A stretch of DNA of 64,000 bases. Origin: Paratractidigestivibacter sp003150175. GTDB lineage: Bacteria > Actinomycetota > Coriobacteriia > Coriobacteriales > Atopobiaceae. Every line of letters starts with the position of its first letter. Positions within the stretch are counted from its first letter, which is position 1. Shown piece by piece: positions 1-8,791 of the stretch. The translations under genes and the position numbers were made by a program. The DNA lies in assembly GCF_964283195.1 (NCBI RefSeq), contig NZ_CAXYLH010000011.1; one strand, 5' to 3'. The notes under the pieces were generated by a model, which worked only from the letters and a program-made list of their open reading frames with translations, had not been told where the DNA came from and searched no databases.

Positions 1-206
1 GTATCCGGTTCTCAAGGTCCCGCGCGCGGCCGCCCTGAGCTGCTCTTTCGCAGTTCGTGGCGTTGCTGCGCGAGGAAGTAATTTACGCTCATTGCGGGGG
101 TGTGTCTACGGTATTTCTTGCATTCACATTTCCTCCATATTTAATGCGTCTTAGCGCTTGAGTTTGACCGCTCGCACCATCCTTGCCACCATTCGCCGCC
201 CGCTTA
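1..206. other. Left-edge non-coding stretch
   Basis: No convincing gene is visible. The minus strand contains short start-stop frames only, without good ribosome-binding sites. At the extreme edge the minus strand reads CCTTGAGAACCGGATAC, which vaguely resembles the sequence found just upstream of mature rRNA genes in some Gram-positives, but no rRNA sequence is present to support it. Confidence 0.4.
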
Positions 207-887
207 TTAACAGGGGTCGCAAGCAAGTCTACGTAACCCTTCGACCATGGTCATGTGCGCCTCGGCTCGTGCCGTCTCGAAGAACTCCGCCGTAAGCAAC
301 CGATACTTGGGCGCCCCCTCTATATGGTTGACGCGGTTCTGCTCGACGATTCCCGCGGCCACCTTAGCCGCCGCGCGCGCGTCCTCCCCCGCGATCCGAT
401 ATTGCGGGAACGCCTCGCACTGCCCGAGTACCGCGTCGGTCACCTCCGGCACGAGCGATATGTCGAGCGTGCGGCCGAAGTCGGCGAAGTCGGCCTGCTT
501 TCCAATGCGCGCCTCCTCCCCCGGCTTCACGCCGATGCGCTGCAGCCATGCCCGGGTATGCGCGTTGTACACGTGATCGCAGACGAGGTGGCACCAAGCG
601 CCTCTTACCAGGTCGGTGACCTCTGAGGCACCGTAGCCCTTGGGGTTCACGCAGTAGAAGTCCCAGAACTCGTCACAGCGCGGGACCGGGATGTGGTTTC
701 GCAGCGTGAGGTGCGTGAGCTTATAGTCGATCCGCGTCGTCGCGTTCGGGACCATGTAGCCCACGTAGATGTCGGGCGCGAGGTTGCCCAGCAGGAAAGC
801 GTCGACGTCGCGGATGCCTAAGGCGTCCGCCCCTTCCTCCGCGAGCAGGCACTCAACGTGCGCGGTATGGATGTTCCAGCTGGGCAT
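207..887 (-). CDS. Putative zinc-dependent phospholipase C-like metal hydrolase
   Basis: A 226-residue soluble protein with no signal peptide. The N-terminus holds two histidines (NIHTAH), followed by GNLAPDIYVG near residue 35 and GAWCHLVCDHVYN near residue 95. This spacing of His and Asp residues is what I associate with the small zinc-dependent phospholipase C / HD-like hydrolases common as hypothetical proteins in anaerobic Gram-positives; the substrate cannot be told. The start ATG at 887 is preceded by an AGAGAGGAAGG-type ribosome-binding site. The gene sits alone between the window edge and pheT and shares pheT's orientation. It could equally be an uncharacterised conserved protein; the metal-site assignment is family inference rather than proof. 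Confidence 0.5.
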   Translation of the reverse strand: MPSWNIHTAHVECLLAEEGADALGIRDVDAFLLGNLAPDIYVGYMVPNATTRIDYKLTHLTLRNHIPVPRCDEFWDFYCVNPKGYGASEVTDLVRGAWCHLVCDHVYNAHTRAWLQRIGVKPGEEARIGKQADFADFGRTLDISLVPEVTDAVLGQCEAFPQYRIAGEDARAAAKVAAGIVEQNRVNHIEGAPKYRLLTAEFFETARAEAHMTMVEGLRRLACDPC

Positions 888-934
888 GGGCCTTCCTCTC
901 TATTGATGACGAGTCCATTGTGGCGCAACAAAGC

Positions 935-961
935 GGCCGGGCACCCAACGGGTACCCGGCC
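935..961 (-). terminator. GC-rich hairpin downstream of pheT
   Basis: GGCCGGGCACCC pairs with GGGTACCCGGCC around a 3-nt loop; on the minus strand the stem is followed by GCTTTGTTG. It probably terminates the pheST transcript, although the U-tract is weak. Confidence 0.55.
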
Positions 962-1028
962 GAAATATCGCAAGCATGAAAACCGGATCGAGCGCGCCCG
1001 CACGTCCCGCGGCGCGCCCGAGCACCGT

Positions 1029-3488
1029 TTAGGAGCGGACCTCGCCGCCGGTGGCGCGAAGGACCTTCTTCACGAGCTTCTCGTGGGCCTTCTCGACCTC
1101 CTCGGAGGTGAGGGTGCGGTCGGCCGCGCGGTAGGTCAGCGAGAAGGCCATGGACTTCTTACCCTTGCCGACGCGGACCGGGTCGCGGTAGACGTCGAAG
1201 AGGCGGACATCGGCCAGCAGCTTGCCGCCGGCGCTCGTGATGCGCTGGACGAGCTGCTCATAGGTGACGGACTCGTCGACCACGATGGCGAGGTCGTGCG
1301 TGACGCCGGGGAGCGTGGGCACGTCGACATAGGGAAGCTCCTTCTTTGCCAGGCGCAGCAGGTGCTCGACGGAGAGCTCGAAGGCGACGACCGGCTCGTC
1401 GACGCCGATCTTCTGGAGGCTGGCGGGGTGGATGTTGCCGACCCAGCCGATGACCTGGCCCTGAGAGAGGACCTCGGCAGCGCGGCCGGGCTGCAGCCAG
1501 GGGTACTGCTCGGGGTCCGCGACCTTGAAGCGGACCTTGGTCAGGCGAAGGGCATCGAGGAGCGCCTCGACCGAGCCCTTGGCGTCGAAGAAGTCGTACT
1601 CAGCGTACTTCTGGTTCCAGGCGTCGTCGGCGCGCTTGCCGGCGAGGACGCCCGCGACGAAGCTCGGCTCATCGGGCTGGGACTTGCCCTCGTGGCCGTA
1701 GAAGACGCGGCCGATCTCGTAGAGCGCGACGTTGGGCACGCCGTGGTCGAGGTTGTAGGCCACGGAGCGCAAAAGGCCGGGGAGCATGGACTGGCGCATC
1801 TGCGACTGGTCGGCGACGAGCGGGTTGATGATCTTCACGGGGATGCCGCGGCCCTCGTCGGTAATGCCGAGCTTGACGAGGTCGGACGGGTCGGCGAAGC
1901 AGTAGGTGCTCGTCTCGGAGAGGCCGCAGGCGCGAAGCGTCTGGCCGATGAGGCGGACGCGGCGCTGGTCGACGGTGAGGCCGCCGGCGTGGTTCTTTGC
2001 CGCGGGGAGGGTCGGCGTGATGTCGCCCTCGCCCCACAGGCGGCAGACCTCCTCGATGAGGTCGACCTCACGGGTGAGGTCGGGGCGGTTGGTCGGCGCG
2101 GTCACCGTGAGGTGACCGTCGGCCGCGGGCTCGACCTTGCAGCCCAGGCGAGAAAGGCGCTGGACCATGAAGTCATCGGGCACGTCGGCGCCGCAGAGCA
2201 TGCGGGCGCGATCGGGGCGGAAATCGATGACGGGGGCGGGGACAACCATGGGGTAGACGTCCACGGTGCCCGGGCAGACCTCGGCGCCGCAGCACTGCTC
2301 AAACAGGGCGGCGGCGATCTCGGCGACGTTCGCGCAGTTGGCGCCATCGACCTGGCGCTCGTAGCGGATGGAGGCCTCGCTCATGAGGCCGAGGTTGCGG
2401 CTCGTGCGGGAGACGTGGCCGGAGGAGAAGGTCGCGGACTCGAGCAGGACGTCGGTGGTGTTCTCGTCGATCTCGGAGTTCATGCCGCCCATGACGCCGG
2501 CGAGCGCCACGGCGCACTTGCCGTCGTCGGTGATGACGGCCATGTCGGGGGTGAGGGTGCGCTCGACGCCGTCGAGGGTCTCGAGCTTCTCGCCCTCGCG
2601 GGCGGCGCGCACGACGACGTGCCTCTTACCGTCGCGCTCGGTGAGCTTGCCGAGGTCGAAGGCATGCAGCGGCTGGCCGGTGAGGTACATGACGTAGTTG
2701 GTCACGTCGACGACGTTGTTGATGGGGCGGCTGCCCGCGGCGATGACGCGACGGGCGAGCCACTCCGGCGAAGGGCCGATCTTCACGTTGCGGACCACGC
2801 GCGCGGTGTAGCGCTGGCAGAGCTCGGGGTCGTCGATCGCGACGTCGACGAGGTCGTGGGCGTCGGGGCCGCACTCGCTCTGCACGCGGGGCAGCTCGAT
2901 GTGGGTGTCCTCGTCGAGCATCGCGGCGACCTCGACGGCCATGCCGCACATGCTGAGGCAGTCGGGGCGGTTGGGGGTGATCTCGCAGTCGATCACGGTG
3001 TCGGACATGCCGCGGTAATCGGTGAAGTCCATGCCCACCGGCGCGTCGGGCGGCAGGATCATGATGCCGTCGTGGTCGTTGCCCAGGCCGAGCTCGCGCT
3101 CGGAGCAGTTCATGCCCATCGAGACGACGCCGCGGAGCTTGGACTTCTTGATCTTCACGTCGCCGGGGAGCACAGCGCCGATCATGGCGGTGACGATGTG
3201 GTCGCCCTCGTTGAAGTTCTGGGCGCCGCAGACGATCTGCAGCGGCTCGGGCTTGCCGTCGGCGCCGAGGTTCTTCTCGCCCACGTCGACGAGGCAGACG
3301 AACATGTGGTCGGAGTCGGGGTGCGGCTTTTTGCTGACGACCTGGGCGGTCACGACGTGGTCGAGGTCGGCGCCGACGCGCTCGACCGCCTCGACCTCGG
3401 TGCCCGTGCGGACGAACTCGTCGACGAGCTTGGAGGGGTCCTCCGGCACGTCGACCATGGTCTTGAGCCACTCGTAAGAGATACGCAT
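1029..3488 (-). CDS. pheT: Phenylalanyl-tRNA synthetase beta subunit
   Basis: Beta chain of the (alpha-beta)2 phenylalanyl-tRNA synthetase, which attaches phenylalanine to tRNA-Phe in the cytosol. At 819 residues it has the usual bacterial length. The N-terminal half carries the EMAP-like tRNA-binding domain (about residues 40-150), the middle the B3/B4 editing and B5 domains, and the C-terminus the ferredoxin-fold anticodon-binding domain (about 725-819, beginning near LPYVDVPTLPGVTHDLAIVV). The start ATG at 3488 follows a GGAAGGACCTCCTCTT region located 15 bp after the pheS stop, so both chains are made from one message. Regulation is by the T-box leader upstream of pheS. Confidence 0.97.
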   Translation of the reverse strand: MRISYEWLKTMVDVPEDPSKLVDEFVRTGTEVEAVERVGADLDHVVTAQVVSKKPHPDSDHMFVCLVDVGEKNLGADGKPEPLQIVCGAQNFNEGDHIVTAMIGAVLPGDVKIKKSKLRGVVSMGMNCSERELGLGNDHDGIMILPPDAPVGMDFTDYRGMSDTVIDCEITPNRPDCLSMCGMAVEVAAMLDEDTHIELPRVQSECGPDAHDLVDVAIDDPELCQRYTARVVRNVKIGPSPEWLARRVIAAGSRPINNVVDVTNYVMYLTGQPLHAFDLGKLTERDGKRHVVVRAAREGEKLETLDGVERTLTPDMAVITDDGKCAVALAGVMGGMNSEIDENTTDVLLESATFSSGHVSRTSRNLGLMSEASIRYERQVDGANCANVAEIAAALFEQCCGAEVCPGTVDVYPMVVPAPVIDFRPDRARMLCGADVPDDFMVQRLSRLGCKVEPAADGHLTVTAPTNRPDLTREVDLIEEVCRLWGEGDITPTLPAAKNHAGGLTVDQRRVRLIGQTLRACGLSETSTYCFADPSDLVKLGITDEGRGIPVKIINPLVADQSQMRQSMLPGLLRSVAYNLDHGVPNVALYEIGRVFYGHEGKSQPDEPSFVAGVLAGKRADDAWNQKYAEYDFFDAKGSVEALLDALRLTKVRFKVADPEQYPWLQPGRAAEVLSQGQVIGWVGNIHPASLQKIGVDEPVVAFELSVEHLLRLAKKELPYVDVPTLPGVTHDLAIVVDESVTYEQLVQRITSAGGKLLADVRLFDVYRDPVRVGKGKKSMAFSLTYRAADRTLTSEEVEKAHEKLVKKVLRATGGEVRS

Positions 3489-3503
3489 AAGAGGAGGTCC
3501 TTC

Positions 3504-4571
3504 CTAGAATTGCTTGAGGAAACGCATGTCGCCGGTCATGAGCATGCGCAGGTCGGGCAGGTCGTAGCGAAGGGCCGCCACGCGCTCGACGCCGATGCCG
3601 AAGGCGAATCCCGTGTACTTCTCGGCATCGATGCCGCAGTTGCGGAAGACGTTGGGGTCGACCATGCCGCAGCCCAGGATCTCGAGCCAGCCGGTGTTCT
3701 TGCAGAAGCGGCAGCCCTTGCCGTGGCAGACGCCGCACGAGACGTCGACCTCGCAGGAGGGCTCGGTGAACGGGAAGAAGTGCGGGCGGTAGCGGGTGGC
3801 GCGGTCCTTGCCGAAGATCTCGCGCGTGAAGTAGTCGAGGGTGCCCTTGAGGTCGCCGAAGGTGATGCCCTCGTCGACGACGAGGCCCTCGACCTGCGTG
3901 AACTGCGGCAGGTGGTTGGCGTCGGCGGTGTCGGGACGGAAGACCGTGCCGGGGCAGATCATGTAGATTGGGGGCTCCTTGGCCTCCATAACGTGCGCCT
4001 GGACGCCGGAGGTCTGGGTGCGCAGCAGGACGTCGGACTCGCCCTGGACGTGGACCTCCTTGCCCTCGGGCGCGTTGTCGACCACGTAGAAGGTGTCCTT
4101 GGCCGAGCGGCTGGGGTGGTCCTCAGGAGCGTTCAGTGCGGTGAAGTTGTAGTAGGTGGTCTCGATGTAGGGGCCGTCCTCGACGGTGTAGCCGAGGCCG
4201 ACGAAGATGTCCTCGATCTCCTCGCGGATCTGGGAGATGAGGTGCTGGGTGCCGAGCGAGAGCTGACGGCCGGGCAGCGTGACGTCTACCGCGTCGGCCT
4301 GCATCTTCTTTGCCATGAGGGAGCGGGCGAGCGCCTCCTTCTGGGCCTTGATGGACATGTCCACGTTCGCGCGGACGGTGTTGGCCAGGGCGCCCATGGC
4401 CGGGCGCTCCTCGGGCGGCACCTTGCCCATCGTGTGCATGATGGCGGTCAGGCTGCCCTTGCGGCCCAGCACGCCCACGCGGAGGGCCTCAATGTCCTCC
4501 ATGGTCTTTGCGTTGGCAAGGTCTTCCTTTACCTTCGCCTCAATCGCCTTGAGGTCGTCGGACATCGACAT
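3504..4571 (-). CDS. pheS: Phenylalanyl-tRNA synthetase alpha subunit
   Basis: Catalytic alpha chain of PheRS, a class II synthetase. 355 residues from the chosen start MSMSDDLKAI, which fits the family; an upstream in-frame ATG at 4631 would translate through the T-box terminator and is rejected. A GGAAAGGGGAA ribosome-binding site precedes 4571. The N-terminal coiled coil (about 1-90) is followed by the class II core, with motif 2 around FRPDTADANHLPQFTQVEGL and the C-terminal motif 3 region GIGVERVAALRYDLPD. A cysteine quartet, CGVCHGKGCRFC, near residue 280 is an unusual-looking but recurrent feature in Gram-positive PheS. It forms an operon with pheT, 15 bp downstream. Confidence 0.97.
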   Translation of the reverse strand: MSMSDDLKAIEAKVKEDLANAKTMEDIEALRVGVLGRKGSLTAIMHTMGKVPPEERPAMGALANTVRANVDMSIKAQKEALARSLMAKKMQADAVDVTLPGRQLSLGTQHLISQIREEIEDIFVGLGYTVEDGPYIETTYYNFTALNAPEDHPSRSAKDTFYVVDNAPEGKEVHVQGESDVLLRTQTSGVQAHVMEAKEPPIYMICPGTVFRPDTADANHLPQFTQVEGLVVDEGITFGDLKGTLDYFTREIFGKDRATRYRPHFFPFTEPSCEVDVSCGVCHGKGCRFCKNTGWLEILGCGMVDPNVFRNCGIDAEKYTGFAFGIGVERVAALRYDLPDLRMLMTGDMRFLKQF

Positions 4572-4600
4572 TGCGTGTTCCCCTTTCCAAAAAACAAAAA

Positions 4601-4628
4601 CCGTCCTCGGACATATGTCCAAGGACGG
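4601..4628 (-). terminator. T-box regulated terminator
   Basis: A 28-bp palindrome with 13-nt arms around ACATATGT, followed on the minus strand by TTTTTGTTTTTT, 18 bp upstream of the pheS ribosome-binding site. Confidence 0.9.
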
Positions 4629-4733
4629 CAAGAATTACCGCGGTACCACCTTGATTGACGCTGCGCGTTGTCTCCCGCGAGCGCCCACTCGCTTGCCCCG
4701 TCCCGTGGGGCGTCCGGCTTCCCTACTTGGAAA

Positions 4734-4764
4734 ATGACGAAAAGGGGCTGTCCCTTTTCGTCAT
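4734..4764. repeat. 31-bp palindromic repeat, copy 1 (inside T-box leader)
   Basis: ATGACGAAAAGGGG-C-TGTCCCTTTTCGTCAT, one base off perfect symmetry. Unlike the other copies it is not at a gene end but between the specifier domain and the antiterminator of the pheST leader. Confidence 0.9.
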
Positions 4765-4909
4765 GCCGTTAAGGTCGCGGCTGGTGGAGTGAACTTCGGT
4801 CGTCAGCCTTGGAGGGGCCTCTCAGCCGATGGGCCCCATCTCTGTCCGCTGGCTACGCGATGGCCGAACCTCTCCGTCGTTGCCTAAGGGTGAATGATAG
4901 CACACTCCC

Positions 4910-6232
4910 CTACTCGTTAGCCTCTTCCCGGCGGGCGACCTCGTCGATGAGAATGGCGTCGCCGTGCTTGGCGCCCGCGACCGAGAGCGACATGAGAGCG
5001 CCCATGAGCGCAATGTAGCCAAAGAGCATCGTCGGCTTAAGGTCCATGACCACGCCGGACAGGATCGGGGTTGCCACTTGGGCAGCCATGCTCACGGTGT
5101 AATAGTAGCCGGCGTAGCGCCCCACTGACTTGGAGCTGCAGCACTCCAAGATCATGGTGAAGACGCACAGGTCGACGCCGCCCAGCGCCACGCCCATCAG
5201 GAGAAACACGACGTAGAGCGCAGGCGAGAAGCCCGGAGCGAACCAGATGAAGACCGGGCACACGGTCATGATGGTCGAGGTGATGAGGGCGACCTTTTTT
5301 CGGCCGATCTTGAGCGAGAGGTTGGCCAAAGGAACGTAGCTGGCAAGCGCGCCCACGATGGTCACCATGTTGATGACGGCGAAGGAGCCTCCCGTCATGC
5401 CGAAGAACATGTCCGCGTAGCGGCTGATGTTGGTGGTCATGGCGTTGTAGCTCATGTAATAAAAGAAGGTCGCAGACAGGAGCATTGCGATAGAGCGCTG
5501 CAGGGACCGATCGGTGACCTTCTCTTTGCCACCTGCCTCCGGCGAGTCGTCCTTATCGATCTCGTCCTCGTCGATGCCCATCTCGAGGGACTTCTCGCGC
5601 ATCTTCTGCACAAGCCCGGGCTCGCGAACAAAGAGACCGTAAACGACGGCAGCCGCCAGGATGAACACGCCCTGCAGGACGAACAGCGGCAGGTAGTCGG
5701 GACGCTCGACCTTGGGAACCATGACCGAGATGGCCACGAGCATAAGACCGGTGCCCGCATAGCCCACGACCTTTTGGATGGAGTTCGCCTTGGTTCGCAA
5801 CGGTCGCGGCGTGATGTCGGCCACGACTGCCACCGTCATGGTGCGATAGGCGCAGATGGCGAGGAGCGTCAAGATGATCGAGCAGATGAGCAGCGGCAGG
5901 CTTCCCATGTTGTTGGCGACGGCGATGAGGGGAACCGCCAAAGCTGCCACGGCCGAGCCGCCCAGGATGAAGGGTGTGCGGCGACCGAGCTTGGAGGCGC
6001 ATCGGTCGGACAGGACGCCGAAGACCGGGAGCAGAAAGAGGCCGAAGACGTTGTCGACGGCCATGATGGCGCCGGTGAGCGAGTTCGACAGCCCGAAGGT
6101 GTTCGTGAGCATCTTTGGCACGATGCCGTCGTAGACCTGCCAGAAGCTGATCATGCCCATGAAGGGCAGCGAAGCCAAGGCGACGGCCCTGATGTCGAGC
6201 TTTGCCGCGCGTTTGAGGTTGGGTTGTGCCAT
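4910..6232 (-). CDS. MFS transporter, sugar/cation symporter-like
   Basis: A 440-residue integral membrane protein with about 12 hydrophobic segments. After helix 2 it carries the major-facilitator loop motif in the form GVLSDRCASKLGRRTPFIL (residues about 75-95). The GxLSD...GRRxPFI pattern is typical of the GPH/SLC45-like branch that moves sugars or glycosides with a cation. An acidic cytoplasmic loop (DEDEIDKDDSPE, about residue 220) separates the two six-helix halves. Start ATG at 6232 follows TAGGAGAACC. It lies 70 bp downstream of the M20 peptidase with a hairpin between them, so co-transcription is uncertain. The substrate is unknown; a peptide or drug substrate cannot be excluded. Confidence 0.8.
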   Translation of the reverse strand: MAQPNLKRAAKLDIRAVALASLPFMGMISFWQVYDGIVPKMLTNTFGLSNSLTGAIMAVDNVFGLFLLPVFGVLSDRCASKLGRRTPFILGGSAVAALAVPLIAVANNMGSLPLLICSIILTLLAICAYRTMTVAVVADITPRPLRTKANSIQKVVGYAGTGLMLVAISVMVPKVERPDYLPLFVLQGVFILAAAVVYGLFVREPGLVQKMREKSLEMGIDEDEIDKDDSPEAGGKEKVTDRSLQRSIAMLLSATFFYYMSYNAMTTNISRYADMFFGMTGGSFAVINMVTIVGALASYVPLANLSLKIGRKKVALITSTIMTVCPVFIWFAPGFSPALYVVFLLMGVALGGVDLCVFTMILECCSSKSVGRYAGYYYTVSMAAQVATPILSGVVMDLKPTMLFGYIALMGALMSLSVAGAKHGDAILIDEVARREEANE

Positions 6233-6260
6233 ACGGTTCTCCTAGCGTTCAAAAGCAGAA

Positions 6261-6279
6261 AAGAAGGGCCGCCCTTCTT
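6261..6279 (-). terminator. Short hairpin between M20 peptidase and MFS genes
   Basis: AAGAAGGG pairs with CCCTTCTT around a 3-nt loop, followed on the minus strand by TTCTGC. Possibly a partial terminator after the peptidase gene. Confidence 0.5.
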
Positions 6280-6302
6280 TGCAGGTCGGCCCTCCGGTTC
6301 GG

Positions 6303-7754
6303 TTACATGCGGGCGAGGTTGGCGAGGAAGGCGACGTAGAACTCGATGCCGCGCTTGTACACGTCGACCCCGATGCGCTCGTTGGCGGCGTGCAGAAGTC
6401 CGCGGGCCTCGGCGGAGTAGATGAAGCCGCAGAAGCGGTAGACGCGCTCGCAGATGGCATTGAACTCGTGCGAGTCGGTGCAGGAGTTCTGCACGTACGG
6501 GGCAAATCCGGCCTCGGGGTAGACGCCGGAGACGCAGCGGTGGATGTAGTCGAAGGCGGCGTCGTCCTCGTAGGGGCTGATGGGCGCCGGCTCCATGTAC
6601 GGGATGCTCTCGTCGATCTCGACCGTCACGTGGTCGGGCGTGAGGCCCGACGCCTGGCACTGCTGGGCCGCGAGCTTGCGGGCGCGCTCGACGGCGTCGG
6701 CGATGGACTCGAAGGGCGCGACGCGCACGTTGAAGTTGGCGCGCGCGACGGGCGGCAGGACGTTGTGGGCGGGCGAGCCCTCCATCTGGGTGAGGGCGTA
6801 GGTCGTGCGCAGCATCGCCGCGGTCTCGGGGCTGGCGGCCATGATCTTGGTCACCGCGGGACGGGTAAGCCAGAGGTTGCCGAAGACCGCGCGATAGAGG
6901 TCGGAACTGTGGGTTCCGAGCTCGGCCAGCGTCGCCTCGACGACGGGTGTGAGCACGGGCTTGCCAGGGTTCGCCGAGATGTGCTCGCACACGCGGCACA
7001 GCAGGCGGCAGGCGTCGTTGGCGGAAGGCGTGGACGCGTGACCGCCGTCGGCGTACGCCGTGACGGTGAGGTCCACGTGGCCCTTCTCGGAAACGCCGAC
7101 CATGGCCACGGGCACGTCGACGCCCAAAGGAGCGTCGGCCGCCACGGCACCTCCCTCGTCGAGCACCATATACGGGTGGATGCCGTGGGCGCGGAACCAC
7201 TCGACGGCGTGCGCGCAGGTGGGCGCCGCAACCTCCTCGCCGTCGCTTGAGAAGAACCAGACGTCGCGCGGGGGCACGTAGCCTTGGCAGACGAGGTGCT
7301 CGGCCGCCTCGAAGAACGCGGCGGCGATGCACTTGGTGTCGAGTGTGCCGCGGGCCCAGATCTCGCCGTCGACGATCTCGGCGCCGAAGGGGTCGTGCTC
7401 CCACTCCTGGCCCTCGACGGGGACGACGTCTTGGTGGGCCATCATGACCACGGGGTCGAGCGAGGGGTCGGCGCCCGGCCAGCGAAGGAGCATGCCGAAG
7501 TCGTCGATGGTCGTGAGCTCAGTCACCTCAAAGAAGCGCGGGTAGAGCCTACGCAGCGTGGGCACCCAGCGGCGGAAGGGTTCGTCGTCGCGAAGGGACT
7601 TATTGTCGCGCGACACCGTGGGGATGCGCAGCAGCTCGCGGAAGCGCTCGACCGCGTCGTCGCCAGCCTTGTAATCGCCGGCGTCCAATACAGACCCCGC
7701 AGAACGGCTCGGCTCCAGGGCGCCTGCGCCCTTCTTTGCCTCGTTTGCGCTCAT
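6303..7754 (-). CDS. M20 family metallopeptidase/carboxypeptidase
   Basis: A 483-residue zinc aminoacylase/carboxypeptidase-type enzyme of the M20 family that would hydrolyse dipeptides or N-acyl amino acids in the cytosol. The first metal-binding motif is MMAHQDVVPVEG (about residues 105-116), the bridging Asp lies in RGTLDTK, and the catalytic Glu pair is in SSDGEEVAAP. The dimerisation lid domain occupies about residues 225-345. Length and the AHxDVVP form place it with the long CPDG2/PM20D1-like members. I chose ATG 7754 (MSANEAKKG) because GAGGGGAGCATC directly precedes it; the longer in-frame start at 7865 lacks a ribosome-binding site. It is divergent from a GntR regulator, which may control it. 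Confidence 0.88.
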   Translation of the reverse strand: MSANEAKKGAGALEPSRSAGSVLDAGDYKAGDDAVERFRELLRIPTVSRDNKSLRDDEPFRRWVPTLRRLYPRFFEVTELTTIDDFGMLLRWPGADPSLDPVVMMAHQDVVPVEGQEWEHDPFGAEIVDGEIWARGTLDTKCIAAAFFEAAEHLVCQGYVPPRDVWFFSSDGEEVAAPTCAHAVEWFRAHGIHPYMVLDEGGAVAADAPLGVDVPVAMVGVSEKGHVDLTVTAYADGGHASTPSANDACRLLCRVCEHISANPGKPVLTPVVEATLAELGTHSSDLYRAVFGNLWLTRPAVTKIMAASPETAAMLRTTYALTQMEGSPAHNVLPPVARANFNVRVAPFESIADAVERARKLAAQQCQASGLTPDHVTVEIDESIPYMEPAPISPYEDDAAFDYIHRCVSGVYPEAGFAPYVQNSCTDSHEFNAICERVYRFCGFIYSAEARGLLHAANERIGVDVYKRGIEFYVAFLANLARM

Positions 7755-8020
7755 GATGCTCCCCTCGACGGAAATGTATGAACTATAAAAGCATAGGCCA
7801 ACGAGCGGAAACGTGCTTGGGGGAAGAGCGGAGGAGCAATCAAGATTTATACGATGCGTTCGCACAGGGGAAACAAGCGACGGCGCCAGGCAGCAGCCGT
7901 TCCCGGAATCCGGGGCCGCGCTCGCCTTGTTTGTTAACCTTCAGGACGTCCGTGTGCCAACTGGTTCGCTTATAGTGATACCAACTTGTTGCAACCAGCA
8001 TACATGTGAGGACGGGCGCC
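7755..8020. promoter_or_regulatory. Divergent promoter region, M20 peptidase / GntR
   Basis: This 266-bp gap contains no gene. A -10-like TATAGT (7971-7976) precedes the GntR gene, directly followed by CAACTTGTTG (7983-7992), a small inverted repeat that could be an operator. Nothing equally clear was found for the peptidase side. Confidence 0.35.
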
Positions 8021-8749
8021 ATGGGGACCTCTTCGAGGAAGCAGCCGCTGTACGACCAGCTTGTCGACATCCTTCGCGACAAGATCGAGAACGAGATGGA
8101 GCCCGGCGACCTCCTCCCCTCCGAACGCGAGCTCTCCGAGCGCTACGGGCTCTCGCGCACGACCGTGCGCCTCGCCCTGAAGGAGCTCGAGACCTTGGGC
8201 CTCATCAGCCGCCGCCACGGCAAGGGCACCTACGTAACAGACCTATCCGGCGGAGCGATGGACCTCTCGTCGAACTACAGCTTCACCCAGCAGATGCGCG
8301 AGGTCGGGCGCGTGCCCAAGACCGTCGACCTCGACTTCGAGACCCGCGACGCGACCAAGTCCGTCGCCGACCGCATGAACCTGCGCTTGGGCGATAAGGT
8401 CATCTACATGCGCCGCCTGCGCCTGGCCGACGGCGTGCCCATGATGCTCGAGCGCACCTACGTGCCGCTTTCGCACTTCCTCGGATTTACAAAGAAGGAC
8501 CTGGAGGGCAAGTCGCTCTACGCCATCATCGAGAACGACTACCACGAGACGATCCGTGTGGCCGAGGAGGAGTTCTTCGCCACTGTAGCGCGCAAGGACG
8601 ACGCCGAGGTCCTGGGGATTTCCGAAGGTGCGCCGGTGCTGCAGCTCTCGCGCGTGACCTACAACGACAAGAACGACGTTATCGAGTTCACGCACAGCGT
8701 GGCCCGCGCCGACCAGTTCAAGTACAAGATCTCGCACGTCCGCAGCTAG
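8021..8749 (+). CDS. GntR/HutC family transcriptional regulator
   Basis: A 242-residue regulator. The N-terminal winged helix-turn-helix (about 8-75) contains the GntR hallmark LLPSERELSERYGLSRTTVRLALKEL, written here as the run LPSEREL then SRTTVRLAL. The C-terminal half (about 85-240) is a UTRA/HutC ligand-binding domain ending in the usual TxSxARADQFKYKI-like strand. ATG 8021 is preferred because GAGGACGGG lies seven bases upstream; a GTG at 8006 is the alternative. It diverges from the M20 peptidase gene and probably controls that gene and the adjacent transporter; the effector is not evident. Confidence 0.9.
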   Translation: MGTSSRKQPLYDQLVDILRDKIENEMEPGDLLPSERELSERYGLSRTTVRLALKELETLGLISRRHGKGTYVTDLSGGAMDLSSNYSFTQQMREVGRVPKTVDLDFETRDATKSVADRMNLRLGDKVIYMRRLRLADGVPMMLERTYVPLSHFLGFTKKDLEGKSLYAIIENDYHETIRVAEEEFFATVARKDDAEVLGISEGAPVLQLSRVTYNDKNDVIEFTHSVARADQFKYKISHVRS

Positions 8750-8791
8750 CACAGAGGGCGGCGGGGTGCTCGGCTGAGCTAGAAGCGCCGA

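Larger units (their letters stand above)
4589..4895 (-). promoter_or_regulatory. T-box riboswitch leader of pheST
   Basis: The minus strand contains the T-box signature AAGGTGGTACCGCGG (about 4639-4652) followed by a perfect terminator stem CCGTCCTTGGAC/GTCCGAGGACGG (4601-4628) and a T-rich run (4589-4600). Uncharged tRNA binding normally lets the T-box sequence pair into an antiterminator. A plausible UUC (Phe) specifier lies at 4791-4793 in GAAGTTCACTCC, consistent with control by tRNA-Phe, and the stem I region extends to about 4890. A likely -10 (TATCAT) sits near 4894. Oddly, one copy of the 31-bp repeat palindrome (4734-4764) lies between stem I and the T-box. Confidence 0.9.

Noticed and set aside
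1..20. Minus-strand CCTTGAGAACCGGATAC, similar to sequences preceding rRNA genes
   Set aside because: Too short and at the window edge; no 16S, 23S or anti-Shine-Dalgarno sequence is visible.
858..4658. A 1266-codon open frame on the plus strand across pheT and pheS
   Set aside because: It is antisense to two certain genes and rich in Asp, Val, Gly, Ala and Leu as expected for a mirror frame of GC-rich coding DNA; no ribosome-binding site.
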